Part shown: positions 1-6,940 of the stretch, in pieces
How positions within the stretch are numbered: position 1 is the first letter of the stretch
Layout of the letters: each line of letters starts with the position of its first letter
Assembly (NCBI GenBank): GCA_937951995.1
Contig: CALGAG010000194.1
Location: forward strand, 1 to 14,411
Reading direction: 5' to 3'
DNA length: 14,411 nucleotides
Source: an uncultured Bacillota bacterium
GTDB lineage: Bacteria; Bacillota; Clostridia; Tissierellales; Tissierellaceae
Position numbers and translations under genes: made by a program
The notes under the pieces: generated by a model
Told to the model about the DNA's origin: nothing
The model's database searches: none
The model's input: only the letters and a program-made list of their open reading frames with translations

Positions 1-80
1 GACCCTTAAGCTGGATAGGAGCAAATATGATTGCTTGTGCCCGGCGATAGATTTTTATAGAAATCATCGAGAGGGTATGA
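1..80. other. Left window edge, possible gene remnant
   Basis: No gene can be called here. Reading rightward, one frame is open from base 2 to a TGA at 92-94 and another from base 3 to a TAG at 46-48, so either could be the last codons of a gene lying to the left. On the minus strand an ATG at 65-67 opens a frame running off the edge, but no ribosome binding site precedes it. None of the three translations is recognisable. The sequence to the left is needed to decide. Confidence 0.2.
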
Positions 81-101
81 ACTGTGATCTGTGATTTGTG
101 A
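81..101. repeat. Short TGTGA heptad repeat, three units
   Basis: Three consecutive 7-mers are seen: ACTGTGA (81-87), TCTGTGA (88-94) and TTTGTGA (95-101), followed by ATTCAAA. They are the same family as the five-unit ATTGTGA array at 9343-9377. Both arrays lie a short way upstream of or inside a promoter region and outside clear coding sequence. The function is unknown; simple slippage-prone intergenic repeats are the plainest reading. Confidence 0.6.
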
Positions 102-106
102 ATTCA

Positions 107-132
107 AATTTTGATAATAAATTATCAAAATT
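107..132. promoter_or_regulatory. 12-bp AT-rich dyad, near-match to a Fur-family box
   Basis: AATTTTGATAAT (107-118) is perfectly complementary to ATTATCAAAATT (121-132), with only AA between. The core TGATAAT-AA-ATTATCA differs from the 7-1-7 Fur consensus TGATAATNATTATCA by one extra central base. It ends 13 bases upstream of the -35 box of ribU. There is no T-run after it on the plus strand, so a terminator is a poor fit. Operator, UP-element-like AT tract or chance are all open. Confidence 0.4.
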
Positions 133-144
133 GAAAAAATCCGC

Positions 145-173
145 TTGACATAATAGATAAGCTTCGATATTAT
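145..173 (+). promoter_or_regulatory. Sigma-A type promoter of ribU
   Basis: A perfect -35 box TTGACA (145-150) is separated by 17 bases from TATTAT (168-173). Transcription should begin near 180, a few bases before the FMN riboswitch, which is the expected arrangement for a riboswitch leader. An overlapping TATAAT at 171-176 would need a 20-base spacer and is less likely to be the -10 used. Confidence 0.8.
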
Positions 174-185
174 AATGGTAGATAT

Positions 186-292
186 ATCTTCAGGGCGAGG
201 TGCAAGTCCTCACCGGCGGTAAAGCCCGCGAACCGAAAGGTTGATCTGGTTAGATTCCAGAGCCGACAGTTAAAGTCTGGATGAAAGAAGAT
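186..292 (+). promoter_or_regulatory. FMN riboswitch (RFN element)
   Basis: The conserved RFN blocks are present in order: AGGGCGAGGTG near the start, CCTCACCGGCGGTAAAGCCC, then CGCGAACCGAAAGGTTGATC, a TCTGGTTAGATTCCAGAGCC block and a final GATGAAAGAAGAT. The closing P1 helix is ATCTT (186-190) with AAGAT (288-292). The aptamer binds FMN. Here it is followed by an intrinsic terminator and then ribU, so FMN should stop transcription before the riboflavin transporter gene. The 5' strand 186-196 can pair with the terminator's 5' arm at 314-324 in 10 of 11 positions, giving an antiterminator that competes with both P1 and the terminator. Confidence 0.96.
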
Positions 293-313
293 GATATTAT
301 CTTTAGTATTTTT

Positions 314-340
314 GCCCCGAAGATTGCTTCGGGGCTTTTT
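314..340 (+). terminator. Riboswitch-controlled intrinsic terminator
   Basis: GCCCCGAAG (314-322) pairs perfectly with CTTCGGGGC (327-335) around an ATTG loop, followed by five T. It lies between the FMN aptamer and the ribU ribosome binding site, so it acts as the expression platform. The 5' arm is also complementary to the 5' edge of the aptamer. Confidence 0.93.
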
Positions 341-376
341 ATATTCCCGAAGTAATAAAAACATGGAGGGATATAT

Positions 377-985
377 ATGTACACACTCAGCAAGGAAGCA
401 TGGAACACAAGGATGATGGTGAAGATATCGGTATTGGGGGTTATTTCCTTTATATTGATGTTTTTCGAAATACCTCTGGTATGGCTGGCACCGCCGTTCA
501 TCAAGATCGACATTTCTGATTTGCCTGCATTGATAGGTGCATTTGCAATGGGACCCATGGTTGGGGTATTGATTCAATTGCTTAAGAACGTACTTAATGT
601 TGTAATTGAAGGAACTACAACTGGAGGGATTGGAGAGCTGGCAAACTTTGTGGTTGGAAGTGCATTTGCCTACACAGCAGGATTCGTATATTTCAAGAAA
701 AAGACCTTTGGAAGGGCTGTAGCTGGTCTTGTGCTGGGAACAATTGTAATGACAGTTGTAATCTCAATTGCAAACTACTACGTAATGTTCCCATTCTATG
801 CAAAGCTTTTCGGATGGCCCATTGAGAACCTTGTGGAAATGGGTACGGCAGTAAACAGCAATATTGTGGATATGAAAACCATGATAATCTATTCCATCGT
901 ACCATTTAACCTCTTGAAGGGAACGATTCTGACAGCCATTACCATTTTAATATACAAGAAGGTTTCACCACTACTACACAACTAG
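377..985 (+). CDS. ribU: Riboflavin ECF transporter S component RibU
   Basis: RibU is the membrane substrate-binding (S) subunit that captures riboflavin and works with the shared EcfA-EcfA'-EcfT energy module, which is not encoded here. The 202-residue length is typical. The hallmark N-terminal stretch FEIPLVWLAPPFIKIDISDL (about 30-49) is followed by PALIGAFAMGP and a GIGELANFVVG motif near 84-94. Around six hydrophobic segments alternate with short loops. The ATG is preceded by GGAGGG (365-370) with a good spacer. The gene is monocistronic: a riboswitch terminator lies before it and a strong terminator after it. Expression should rise when FMN is scarce. The riboswitch and the family signature agree, so the assignment is firm. 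Confidence 0.96.
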   Translation: MYTLSKEAWNTRMMVKISVLGVISFILMFFEIPLVWLAPPFIKIDISDLPALIGAFAMGPMVGVLIQLLKNVLNVVIEGTTTGGIGELANFVVGSAFAYTAGFVYFKKKTFGRAVAGLVLGTIVMTVVISIANYYVMFPFYAKLFGWPIENLVEMGTAVNSNIVDMKTMIIYSIVPFNLLKGTILTAITILIYKKVSPLLHN

Positions 986-998
986 ATAGAAGCTGCAG

Positions 999-1034
999 AC
1001 AAGGACCTTGTGTCCTTGTTTTTTTTTTTTTTTT
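999..1034 (+). terminator. Intrinsic terminator after ribU
   Basis: ACAAGGAC (999-1006) and GTCCTTGT (1012-1019) form an 8-bp perfect stem with a 5-base loop, followed by an uninterrupted run of T to 1034 (16 T counting 1019). This should isolate ribU from the next gene. Confidence 0.93.
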
Positions 1035-1120
1035 GAAAAAAATGGCTTTGTGGAAATTATCAATAGGCTGTGTTAAGCTTAGAGGGTAGGTGTTAAACAA
1101 ATTTAATCGAGAGGTGACAC

Positions 1121-2056
1121 ATGATTGCTAAGTTAAATGAAGAAATATATGAAATGAAAAAAAGGCTCAGAGAGTATAACAAGCTGAAATCCTTCAGAGA
1201 ATCAATCCAGGAAGAGCTGACCCACATGGTAAAAGCCAGAGGAGACCTTCTTAACCAGTATGATAAGGAGCTCAAGGATGTGGAGATGCTGGAGAAGGTT
1301 GGGGTTAGGTCTCTATTCCTGTCCATCACAGGCAAGAAGGAAGAGTCTCTTGATAGGGAGAAGGAAGAGCTGTTAAGGGCAAAAGCAAGCTACGAGGAAT
1401 GCCAGACCAATATTGAAGACCTGCAGAAGGACCTTGCTGAAGCGGATAGGCTACTAGCCAAATTTGGAGACATTGAGGGTAACTTCAATGGGCTTCTAAA
1501 GGAAAAGGAGGACCTCCTAATCCAGTCCGGTGGCAGTCAGGGCAAGGCCCTTGGAGAGAGGCTGATCAGGGCTGACCAGCTCCAGGTGGACATAAGGGAG
1601 ATCAGGGAGGCCATCGCAGCTGGAAGGTCCACCCTGGAATCCCTCAAGGGGGTAAGGGAGAAATTGGATTCTGCAAAGGGATGGGGAACCTGGGACCTTC
1701 TTGGAGGAGGACTTATTTCAAACATCGCAAAGCATTCAGCCATAGATGAAGCAAACAACAGGGCCAGAGAGGTTCAGCACCAGCTGAAGGCCTTCAGGAA
1801 GGAGCTTTCTGATGTAAATGAGTTTACAGACATAGAGGTTAACATATCAGCCTTTGCATCCTTTGCAGACTTCTTTTTTGATGGTCTCATTGCAGACTGG
1901 TTTGTCCAGTCAAAGATAAATGATTCCATTGGACACGTTGAGGATGCAAATAGAAGTATTGAAGGAATAGTACAAAATCTTCAGAATAGGCTGGGTGGTC
2001 TTGAAAAGGAACTCCAGGACACCAAGGAAGAAATTGGAAACATTTTAAGGAATTAG
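1121..2056 (+). CDS. Uncharacterised cytoplasmic coiled-coil protein
   Basis: A 311-residue, highly charged, mostly helical protein without a signal peptide or clear membrane span. Three coiled-coil stretches can be seen: about 1-60, 73-135 and 268-308, with frequent Glu/Lys/Leu heptad-like spacing. Between them lies a compact motif, GWGTWDLLGGGLISNIAKHS (187-206), rich in glycine and aromatics and followed by AID, then a second aromatic patch FADFFFDGLIADWF (248-261). I recall similar GTWD-LGGGL-KHS proteins as conserved hypotheticals in other Bacillota, but no function. The start ATG follows GAGAGGTG (1109-1116). No obvious terminator follows; a separate promoter at 2085-2113 serves the next operon. 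The gene is real by codon use and length, but its role is unknown. Confidence 0.85.
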   Translation: MIAKLNEEIYEMKKRLREYNKLKSFRESIQEELTHMVKARGDLLNQYDKELKDVEMLEKVGVRSLFLSITGKKEESLDREKEELLRAKASYEECQTNIEDLQKDLAEADRLLAKFGDIEGNFNGLLKEKEDLLIQSGGSQGKALGERLIRADQLQVDIREIREAIAAGRSTLESLKGVREKLDSAKGWGTWDLLGGGLISNIAKHSAIDEANNRAREVQHQLKAFRKELSDVNEFTDIEVNISAFASFADFFFDGLIADWFVQSKINDSIGHVEDANRSIEGIVQNLQNRLGGLEKELQDTKEEIGNILRN

Positions 2057-2084
2057 GTTTTTTCCAACATATTCACCGAAATAT

Positions 2085-2113
2085 TTGTGTATGGAAAACT
2101 CATTTGGTATAAT
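2085..2113 (+). promoter_or_regulatory. Promoter of the tsaE-tsaB-rimI-tsaD operon
   Basis: TATAAT (2108-2113) carries an extended TGG just before it (2105-2107) and sits 17 bases after a weaker -35, TTGTGT (2085-2090). Transcription would start near 2120. A TTGACA at 2120-2125 has no -10 partner at the right distance and is probably incidental. Confidence 0.65.
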
Positions 2114-2163
2114 TGAGTATTGACATGATTGGGTAATAGAACTGAGAAATGGGAAGGTAAAGC

Positions 2164-2619
2164 ATGAGGATAGAGATTAAGGGAATAGAGGAAACAGATA
2201 TATTTGGCAGAAGGCTGGGTGAGTTGGTCCAGCCTGGAGATGTGATATGCTTGAATGGGGACCTGGGTGCCGGAAAGACCACCCTGAGCAAGTCCGTTGG
2301 ACTGGGCCTTGGAGTGGAGGACTACATTACGAGTCCAACCTTTACAATAATCAACGAATACCAGGGTAGGCTTCCCCTCTACCACTTTGATGTATACAGA
2401 CTCAAGGACGGGGAAGAGCTTTATGACCTTGGAGTGGAGGATTATTTCTACGGGGATGGGGTGTGCCTGATCGAGTGGGCCCAAAACATCCAGGACTACC
2501 TGCCCCAGGACAGGCTTGAGCTTTGGATTTACGGAACGGACAACCCCAATGAAAGAATTGTTGAATTGAAGGCATTCGGGGATAGAAGCGAGTTTCTAGC
2601 TAAGGAGCTGATTAGATGA
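2164..2619 (+). CDS. tsaE: tRNA t6A synthesis ATPase TsaE
   Basis: TsaE is the small P-loop ATPase that, with TsaB and TsaD, installs threonylcarbamoyl on A37 of ANN-decoding tRNAs; its ATP hydrolysis resets the complex. The Walker A loop GDLGAGKT is at residues 32-39, the family motif SPTFTIINEY at 57-66, HFDVYRL at 74-80 and the IEWAQ box at 103-107. At 151 residues the length is normal. The ribosome binding site GGGAAGG (2151-2157) is six bases before the ATG. It is the first gene of the operon and overlaps tsaB by four bases (ATGA), which implies coupled translation. LGVEDY occurs twice (49-54 and 89-94), both at normally conserved places in the family. Confidence 0.95.
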   Translation: MRIEIKGIEETDIFGRRLGELVQPGDVICLNGDLGAGKTTLSKSVGLGLGVEDYITSPTFTIINEYQGRLPLYHFDVYRLKDGEELYDLGVEDYFYGDGVCLIEWAQNIQDYLPQDRLELWIYGTDNPNERIVELKAFGDRSEFLAKELIR

Positions 2620-3311
2620 AAATACTGGGATTGGATACATCCACTATGATGACAACATGTGCGGTCATGGAGGATGAAACCCTGCTGGGAGAGTTTTCCC
2701 TAAGTCTTGACATGAGCCATTCAGAAGCACTTGTGCCCATGATTGGCGAGCTGATGGACAATTTGGGGATGAAAATAGGGGACATGGATGGATTTGCAGT
2801 ATCCAAGGGACCTGGGTCCTTCACAGGACTTAGGATTGGCCTGGCAACAGCCAAGGGCTTTGCCCATGTAACAGGTAAGCCCATTGTTGGTGTATCCTCA
2901 TTGGAGGTATTGGCCGACAACATGTACGGTCATGAAATTGTTGTTCCAATGATGGATGCCAGAAGGGACCGGGTATTTACTGCCATATACACCATGGATA
3001 ATGACCAATGGGTACCAGTCCTGAAACCTGATGCCCTGCCTGTTGAAGATTTGATTCAAATTATCAACAGGGACCACGAAAGAGTGACACTGGTTGGTGA
3101 CGGAGCTGTGAGGTACAGGAGTGAATTTCTTGAAGGGCTCAGGGGCAAGGTCCTCTTTGCACCGGGAAGCCTGAATCTCAGCAGGGCTGCAAGCGTCTGC
3201 AGGTTGGGAATGTTAAGGCTTTTAAATGGTCAGCTTGACGACATGTTCACCATGGCACCTGAGTACCTGAGGGATTCCCAGGCTCAGAGAATGCAGAAAA
3301 AGACGAGGTAA
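2616..3311 (+). CDS. tsaB: tRNA t6A scaffold protein TsaB
   Basis: TsaB is the inactive ASKHA-fold paralogue of TsaD that dimerises with it and recruits TsaE. The 231-residue protein begins MKILGLDTST, has the SHSEALVPMI segment (34-43), the family hallmark GPGSFTGLRIGLATAKGFA starting at 65, the DARRDRVF block (114-121) and a C-terminal PEYLRDSQAQ (215-224). The metal-binding HxxxH of TsaD is absent, as expected. The start ATG lies inside the tsaE stop region (four-base overlap). Only two bases separate its stop codon from rimI, whose ribosome binding site lies in the tsaB 3' end. Confidence 0.95.
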   Translation: MKILGLDTSTMMTTCAVMEDETLLGEFSLSLDMSHSEALVPMIGELMDNLGMKIGDMDGFAVSKGPGSFTGLRIGLATAKGFAHVTGKPIVGVSSLEVLADNMYGHEIVVPMMDARRDRVFTAIYTMDNDQWVPVLKPDALPVEDLIQIINRDHERVTLVGDGAVRYRSEFLEGLRGKVLFAPGSLNLSRAASVCRLGMLRLLNGQLDDMFTMAPEYLRDSQAQRMQKKTR

Positions 3312-3313
3312 TC

Positions 3314-3766
3314 ATGAAAATCATATTGAGAGAAATGACAGAGAAGGACATAGATGAAGTACTTGAAATAGAAAGGGCCTCCTTCAGTACACCCTGGTCC
3401 AGGGAATCCTTCCAGAAGGAAGTTACCGAGAATGCACTGGCCGTATATATTGTGGCTGAAGTGGACATGGAGCTTGTAGGCTACGGAGGACTTTGGAAGA
3501 TCCTGGATGAAGGCCACATTACAAATGTTGCCGTAAAGAAGGAATCAAGGGGTAAGGGTATTGGAGATGCACTTGTGATGGGTATTGTGGATTATTGTGA
3601 CAGGACGGGGATTCCAAATATCACCCTTGAAGTGAGGGAGTCCAATATGGTGGCCAGAAACCTTTACAAAAAGCATGGATTTTTGGATGCAGGCAGAAGG
3701 CCTGGCTATTATTCCGACAACAACGAAGACGCAGTGATAATGTGGAGAAAGAAGAGCCAGAGGTGA
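3314..3766 (+). CDS. rimI: Ribosomal protein S18 N-acetyltransferase RimI
   Basis: RimI is a GNAT-fold enzyme that uses acetyl-CoA to acetylate the N-terminal alanine of ribosomal protein S18, and sometimes other proteins. The 150 residues show the usual GNAT order: the N-terminal [10 protein letters not shown] block (20-29), strand ITNVAV (69-74), the acetyl-CoA loop SRGKGIG (78-84), LEVRESN (105-111) and [10 protein letters not shown] (114-123), whose Tyr118 matches the catalytic tyrosine position. The tail [13 protein letters not shown] is typical of RimI. The ribosome binding site GAGG (3305-3308) lies within the end of tsaB. Placement between tsaB and tsaD is a common arrangement. Substrate choice cannot be read from sequence. 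Confidence 0.93.
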   Translation: MKIILREMTEKDIDEVLEIERASFSTPWSRESFQKEVTENALAVYIVAEVDMELVGYGGLWKILDEGHITNVAVKKESRGKGIGDALVMGIVDYCDRTGIPNITLEVRESNMVARNLYKKHGFLDAGRRPGYYSDNNEDAVIMWRKKSQR

Positions 3767-3768
3767 AA

Positions 3769-4779
3769 ATGATGTTAACATTGGCAATAGAGACATCCTG
3801 TGACGAAACGTCCTGTGGGGTCGTCAAGGATGGCAGGGAGGTATTATCCAATATAATCTCCTCTCAAATAGAAATTCACAGGGAATACGGCGGTGTGGTG
3901 CCTGAGATTGCATCCAGAAAGCACATCGAGGGCATAGATGTTATTGTTCAGGAGGCCTTGGATAAAGCGAAAGTGGGCTTTGAGGACATAGACTTCATAA
4001 GCGTGACCCAGGGACCTGGGCTTGTGGGTGCACTGCTTGTTGGACTTTCAACAGCCAAGGCAATGGCCTATGGACTGGATATTCCAATTGTTGGTGTAAA
4101 CCACATAGAAGGTCATATCTGTGCCAACTTTATTGAGCACAAGGACCTGGAGCCACCATTTACCTGCCTGATTGTATCTGGTGGGCACTCATACCTGATT
4201 GATGTTCTTGATTACAGCAGTTACAGGCTCTATGGAAGGACCAGGGATGATGCTGCAGGAGAGGCGTTTGACAAGGTTGCAAGGGCTTTGGGTCTGCCAT
4301 ATCCCGGAGGTCCCTTCATAGATAGGCTTGCCTTGGAGGGAGACGGTTCTGCAATAGATTTCCCGAGGGTCTTCCTGGAGGATGATAGTTATGATTTCAG
4401 CTTCAGCGGCCTAAAGACAGCTGTTTTAAATTATCTAAACCAGCTTAGGCAAAGAAATGAGGAACCAATTTTAGCTGATGTTGCTGCCAGCTTCCAGCAG
4501 GCAGTTCTTGAAGTAATGGTTGAAAAATCATTCAGGCTGGCAAAGGAAACCGGCAGGGACAAGATAGTCATAGCCGGAGGGGTTGCAGCCAACAAGGGCT
4601 TGAGAGATATGATGGAGAAGAGGGGAAGAAAGGAAAATGTGGATATCTTTTACCCTTCAGTCCAGTTATGCACAGACAATGCTGCCATGATAGGTTCGGC
4701 AGGCTACTACAATTATATCAATGGCAGGGTCTCAGACCTCCATATGAAGGTAATGCCAAATCTTGGGTTTCTAGACTAA
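3769..4779 (+). CDS. tsaD: tRNA t6A threonylcarbamoyl transferase TsaD
   Basis: TsaD is the catalytic ASKHA-fold subunit that moves threonylcarbamoyl from its AMP ester to tRNA A37. Numbering from the ATG at 3769 gives 336 residues, the family norm. [11 protein letters not shown] opens the protein (5-15). The metal ligands His112 and His116 lie in GVNHIEGH, and Asp303 lies in [17 protein letters not shown] (137-141), [18 protein letters not shown] (164-181) and [12 protein letters not shown] (268-279) are also present. A GTG at 3742 is in frame but adds nine non-conserved residues and overlaps rimI. The ribosome binding site GAGGTG (3760-3765) fits the paired ATG codons at 3769/3772 better. 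Last gene of its operon. Confidence 0.96.
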   Translation: MMLTLAIETSCDETSCGVVKDGREVLSNIISSQIEIHREYGGVVPEIASRKHIEGIDVIVQEALDKAKVGFEDIDFISVTQGPGLVGALLVGLSTAKAMAYGLDIPIVGVNHIEGHICANFIEHKDLEPPFTCLIVSGGHSYLIDVLDYSSYRLYGRTRDDAAGEAFDKVARALGLPYPGGPFIDRLALEGDGSAIDFPRVFLEDDSYDFSFSGLKTAVLNYLNQLRQRNEEPILADVAASFQQAVLEVMVEKSFRLAKETGRDKIVIAGGVAANKGLRDMMEKRGRKENVDIFYPSVQLCTDNAAMIGSAGYYNYINGRVSDLHMKVMPNLGFLD

Positions 4780-4822
4780 AAAACCATCCCCAAAATGTCC
4801 ACAAGATATGGGGATGGTTTTT
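4779..4822. terminator. Bidirectional terminator between convergent genes
   Basis: A-rich ACCATCCCC (5' arm 4779-4791) pairs with GGGGATGGTTTTT (4810-4822), about 13 bp, with an 18-base loop. It ends in T on the plus strand and, because the 5' arm begins with A, also in T on the minus strand. It can therefore serve tsaD and the oppositely oriented ABC-F gene. The loop contains ATGTCCACA (4795-4803), a 7/9 match to the DnaA box. Confidence 0.85.
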
Positions 4823-4830
4823 CAACTACC

Positions 4831-4911
4831 TGTGGATAATGTGGGAAAAAAGAGGAAAGCTACTGATATACAGTGGATAACTAGGTGTAAACCTGTGGAC
4901 AATGTGGATAT
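4831..4911 (-). promoter_or_regulatory. DnaA-box cluster
   Basis: Five 9-mers resembling the DnaA box (TTATCCACA, read here as TGTGGATAA) occur in 81 bases in the same orientation: TGTGGATAA at 4831-4839 (9/9), TGTGGGAAA at 4840-4848 (7/9), AGTGGATAA at 4872-4880 (8/9), TGTGGACAA at 4894-4902 (8/9) and TGTGGATAT at 4903-4911 (8/9). Two pairs abut end to end. The cluster fills the non-coding gap between tsaD and the ABC-F gene. From memory, B. subtilis has one of its chromosomal DnaA-box clusters in the equivalent gcp-ydiF gap. No dnaA or dnaN gene is nearby, so this is more likely a DnaA-binding or titration site than an origin. Confidence 0.7.
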
Positions 4912-4921
4912 GTTGTAATGA

Positions 4922-6829
4922 TTACTCTCCAAATTCCATCCATTGTGCATAAGTAGCATCTAATCTGTTCTGGAGGTTTTCCCTTTCCTTGGATAATTCC
5001 AGGACCACCTCATGGTCGTTATACATCTCGGGATCCGAAAGTTTCTTATCAATCATTTCAATTTTCTCCTCAAGGGCAGATATGTTTTCCTCCAGGTTTC
5101 TGATGGTTCTTTTTCTTTCCCTTTCAAATTGAAGCTGGTCTTTTTCCTTGCGTTTTTCATGCTTAAGTTGGGTTTTGGTCTTCTCTTCCCCCTCCTCTTC
5201 CAGGTCCAATGAAAGGAAGGCCTTTTTCTCCACATAGTAATCGTAGTTGCCCATAAATTCGGTTACCCCATCTTCGGTAAGTTCGAATATCTTCGTAGCC
5301 ACCTGGTTCAGAAAGTACCTGTCGTGTGAGATTACAAAAATTGTACCTGAATAGTTTTTAAGTGCATCCTCAAGGACCTCCTTGGAATCTATGTCCAGAT
5401 GGTTGGTAGGCTCATCCATAAGAAGGAAGTTTGACTTTGAAAGCATAAGCTTTAAGAGGGCAACCCTTGCCTTTTCCCCACCGCTGAGCTCCTTTATTTC
5501 CTTGAAGATATCATCCCCCACAAAGAGGAACTGGCTTAGGTAGGTCCTTATCTGATAGTGGTCAAGTAGGGGGTATTCATCCCAAATCTCATCCAGGACC
5601 GTCTTATCGAGACTTAAATCGGTCATCTCCTGGTCAAAATATCCAGGATATACGTGCTGGCCGAGCTTTACAATTCCCTGGTCCAGGTCCACCTGTCCAA
5701 GAAGTATCCTGAACAGGGTGGTCTTACCGATTCCATTGGCACCAATAAGTCCGACCTTTTCCCCCCTGTATATATCAAGGGAAATATCCCTCAACAGTTC
5801 CAGGTCCCCGAAGCTCTTGCAGATTCCCTCTCCATGGAGGACGTCCCTTCCAGACCTTGTTTCCGGATCGAATTTGAAAGAAGCCTTCTTTGATTCAGAA
5901 AGCTTGGGCAAAAGTTTTATCCTATCCAACATTTTCTGCCGGCTACGGGCCTGCTTGATATACCTTTCACCCCCGTAGTTCATGAATCTTTGGATGATCT
6001 CCTCCTGGCGCTTGATCTCCTTCTGCTGGTTGTCATACTGCCTTCTCATTATCTCAAGCTCTTTCTTCCTTTGCACCATGAAGCCTGTATAGTCTGTACT
6101 GTAGCTTTTTAGACCCCTGTTTTCCATGTGGAATATCCTGTTGGCCACATTGTCCAGAAAGTACCTGTCATGGGAGATGATGAGGCTTGAACCCCTATAG
6201 TCCCTCAGGAACTTTTCCAACCAGCCTATGGCACCTATATCCAGGTGGTTGGTAGGCTCGTCCAGAAGAAGCAGGTCAGGCTTTTCCAGGAGGAGCTTTG
6301 CAAGTGACAGCCTGGATTTCTGACCGCCGCTTAGGATTTCCACCTGCTTTTGGAAATCCTCCTCAACAAAGCCAAGTCCCTTAAGGACACCCCTTATTTC
6401 AGACTTGTATCCATACCCGTTAAGTGCTGTAAACTCCTCCAACATATGGCCGTATTCATCCATGATCCTTTCCAGCCTGTCATCTGAAGTCTCGCCAGCC
6501 TTTGAGATTTCAATCTCCATTTCTCTTAAGTCCTGCTCCATCTGTATAAGGTCCTGAAAAACCAGCAGGCACTCGTCAAAGATATTCAGGTCGCTGTCTA
6601 TTTTTGTGTGCTGTTCAAGGTAGCCGATTTTTGTTCCTCGCTGGACCTGTACCTGTCCCTGGTCCATATGGAGCTTCCCTGAAAGTATCTGAAAGAGAGT
6701 TGTCTTTCCTGTTCCATTCAAGCCCAGAACCCCTATCTTGTCCCCCAATTCAACATGAAAGCTTATATCTTCAAGGATAGGGTCAACGACATAGGTTTTA
6801 TATATGTGGTTTGCTGTAAGTATTGGCAT
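4922..6829 (-). CDS. ABC-F family translation-factor ATPase
   Basis: A soluble 635-residue protein with two ABC domains and no membrane spans, the ABC-F pattern. ABC-F proteins bind the ribosomal E site and act on stalled or antibiotic-bound ribosomes. Domain 1: Walker A GLNGTGKT (36-43), signature LSGGQ (166-170), DEPTNHLD (190-197) with catalytic Glu191, switch His220. The charged helical linker lies at about 250-310. Domain 2: GANGIGKT (363-370), LSGGE (448-452), DEPTNHLD (472-479), His502. A C-terminal coiled coil (about 545-630) follows. The ribosome binding site GGAGGG (complement of 6836-6841) fits the ATG. Position next to tsaD matches ydiF of B. subtilis. Whether it gives antibiotic resistance cannot be told; the chromosomal housekeeping context argues against it. 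Confidence 0.93.
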   Translation of the reverse strand: MPILTANHIYKTYVVDPILEDISFHVELGDKIGVLGLNGTGKTTLFQILSGKLHMDQGQVQVQRGTKIGYLEQHTKIDSDLNIFDECLLVFQDLIQMEQDLREMEIEISKAGETSDDRLERIMDEYGHMLEEFTALNGYGYKSEIRGVLKGLGFVEEDFQKQVEILSGGQKSRLSLAKLLLEKPDLLLLDEPTNHLDIGAIGWLEKFLRDYRGSSLIISHDRYFLDNVANRIFHMENRGLKSYSTDYTGFMVQRKKELEIMRRQYDNQQKEIKRQEEIIQRFMNYGGERYIKQARSRQKMLDRIKLLPKLSESKKASFKFDPETRSGRDVLHGEGICKSFGDLELLRDISLDIYRGEKVGLIGANGIGKTTLFRILLGQVDLDQGIVKLGQHVYPGYFDQEMTDLSLDKTVLDEIWDEYPLLDHYQIRTYLSQFLFVGDDIFKEIKELSGGEKARVALLKLMLSKSNFLLMDEPTNHLDIDSKEVLEDALKNYSGTIFVISHDRYFLNQVATKIFELTEDGVTEFMGNYDYYVEKKAFLSLDLEEEGEEKTKTQLKHEKRKEKDQLQFERERKRTIRNLEENISALEEKIEMIDKKLSDPEMYNDHEVVLELSKERENLQNRLDATYAQWMEFGE

Positions 6830-6856
6830 TTTTATCCCTCCATGATTTCTATGACC

Positions 6857-6865
6857 ATTCTAACA
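6857..6865 (-). promoter_or_regulatory. Possible extended -10 promoter of the ABC-F gene
   Basis: On the minus strand TGTTAGAAT gives an extended TGn followed by TAGAAT, one mismatch from TATAAT. A weak TTTTAA lies 17 bases upstream. Transcription would begin near 6850, giving a leader of about 20 bases with room for the GGAGGG site but not for the long attenuator leaders seen on some antibiotic-inducible ABC-F genes. Confidence 0.4.
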
Positions 6866-6940
6866 GAAAACACCCTTCTTTAAAAGTAAATTCAGGGGTT
6901 TGGCAACCTGCAAAAAGATTGTTAAAGGCCTGTGAATAAA

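Noticed and set aside
170..577. 135-codon minus-strand reading frame over the riboswitch and ribU
   Set aside because: It crosses the FMN aptamer and terminator on the opposite strand, is compositionally odd, and overlaps the well-supported ribU.
2120..2125. TTGACA before tsaE as a -35 box
   Set aside because: No -10-like hexamer lies 16-18 bases downstream; the extended TATAAT at 2108-2113 is a better promoter.
2307..2441. 15-base direct repeat CCTTGGAGTGGAGGA within tsaE
   Set aside because: Both copies encode LGVEDY at positions where TsaE proteins commonly have similar residues; chance codon agreement explains it.
3742..3768. Upstream GTG start for tsaD
   Set aside because: The nine extra residues are not part of the family, and the ribosome binding site GAGGTG lies after this codon and before the ATG at 3769.
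4831..4911. Chromosomal replication origin
   Set aside because: The boxes suggest DnaA binding, but there is no dnaA, dnaN or rpmH gene and no clear AT-rich unwinding region; a non-origin DnaA cluster fits better.
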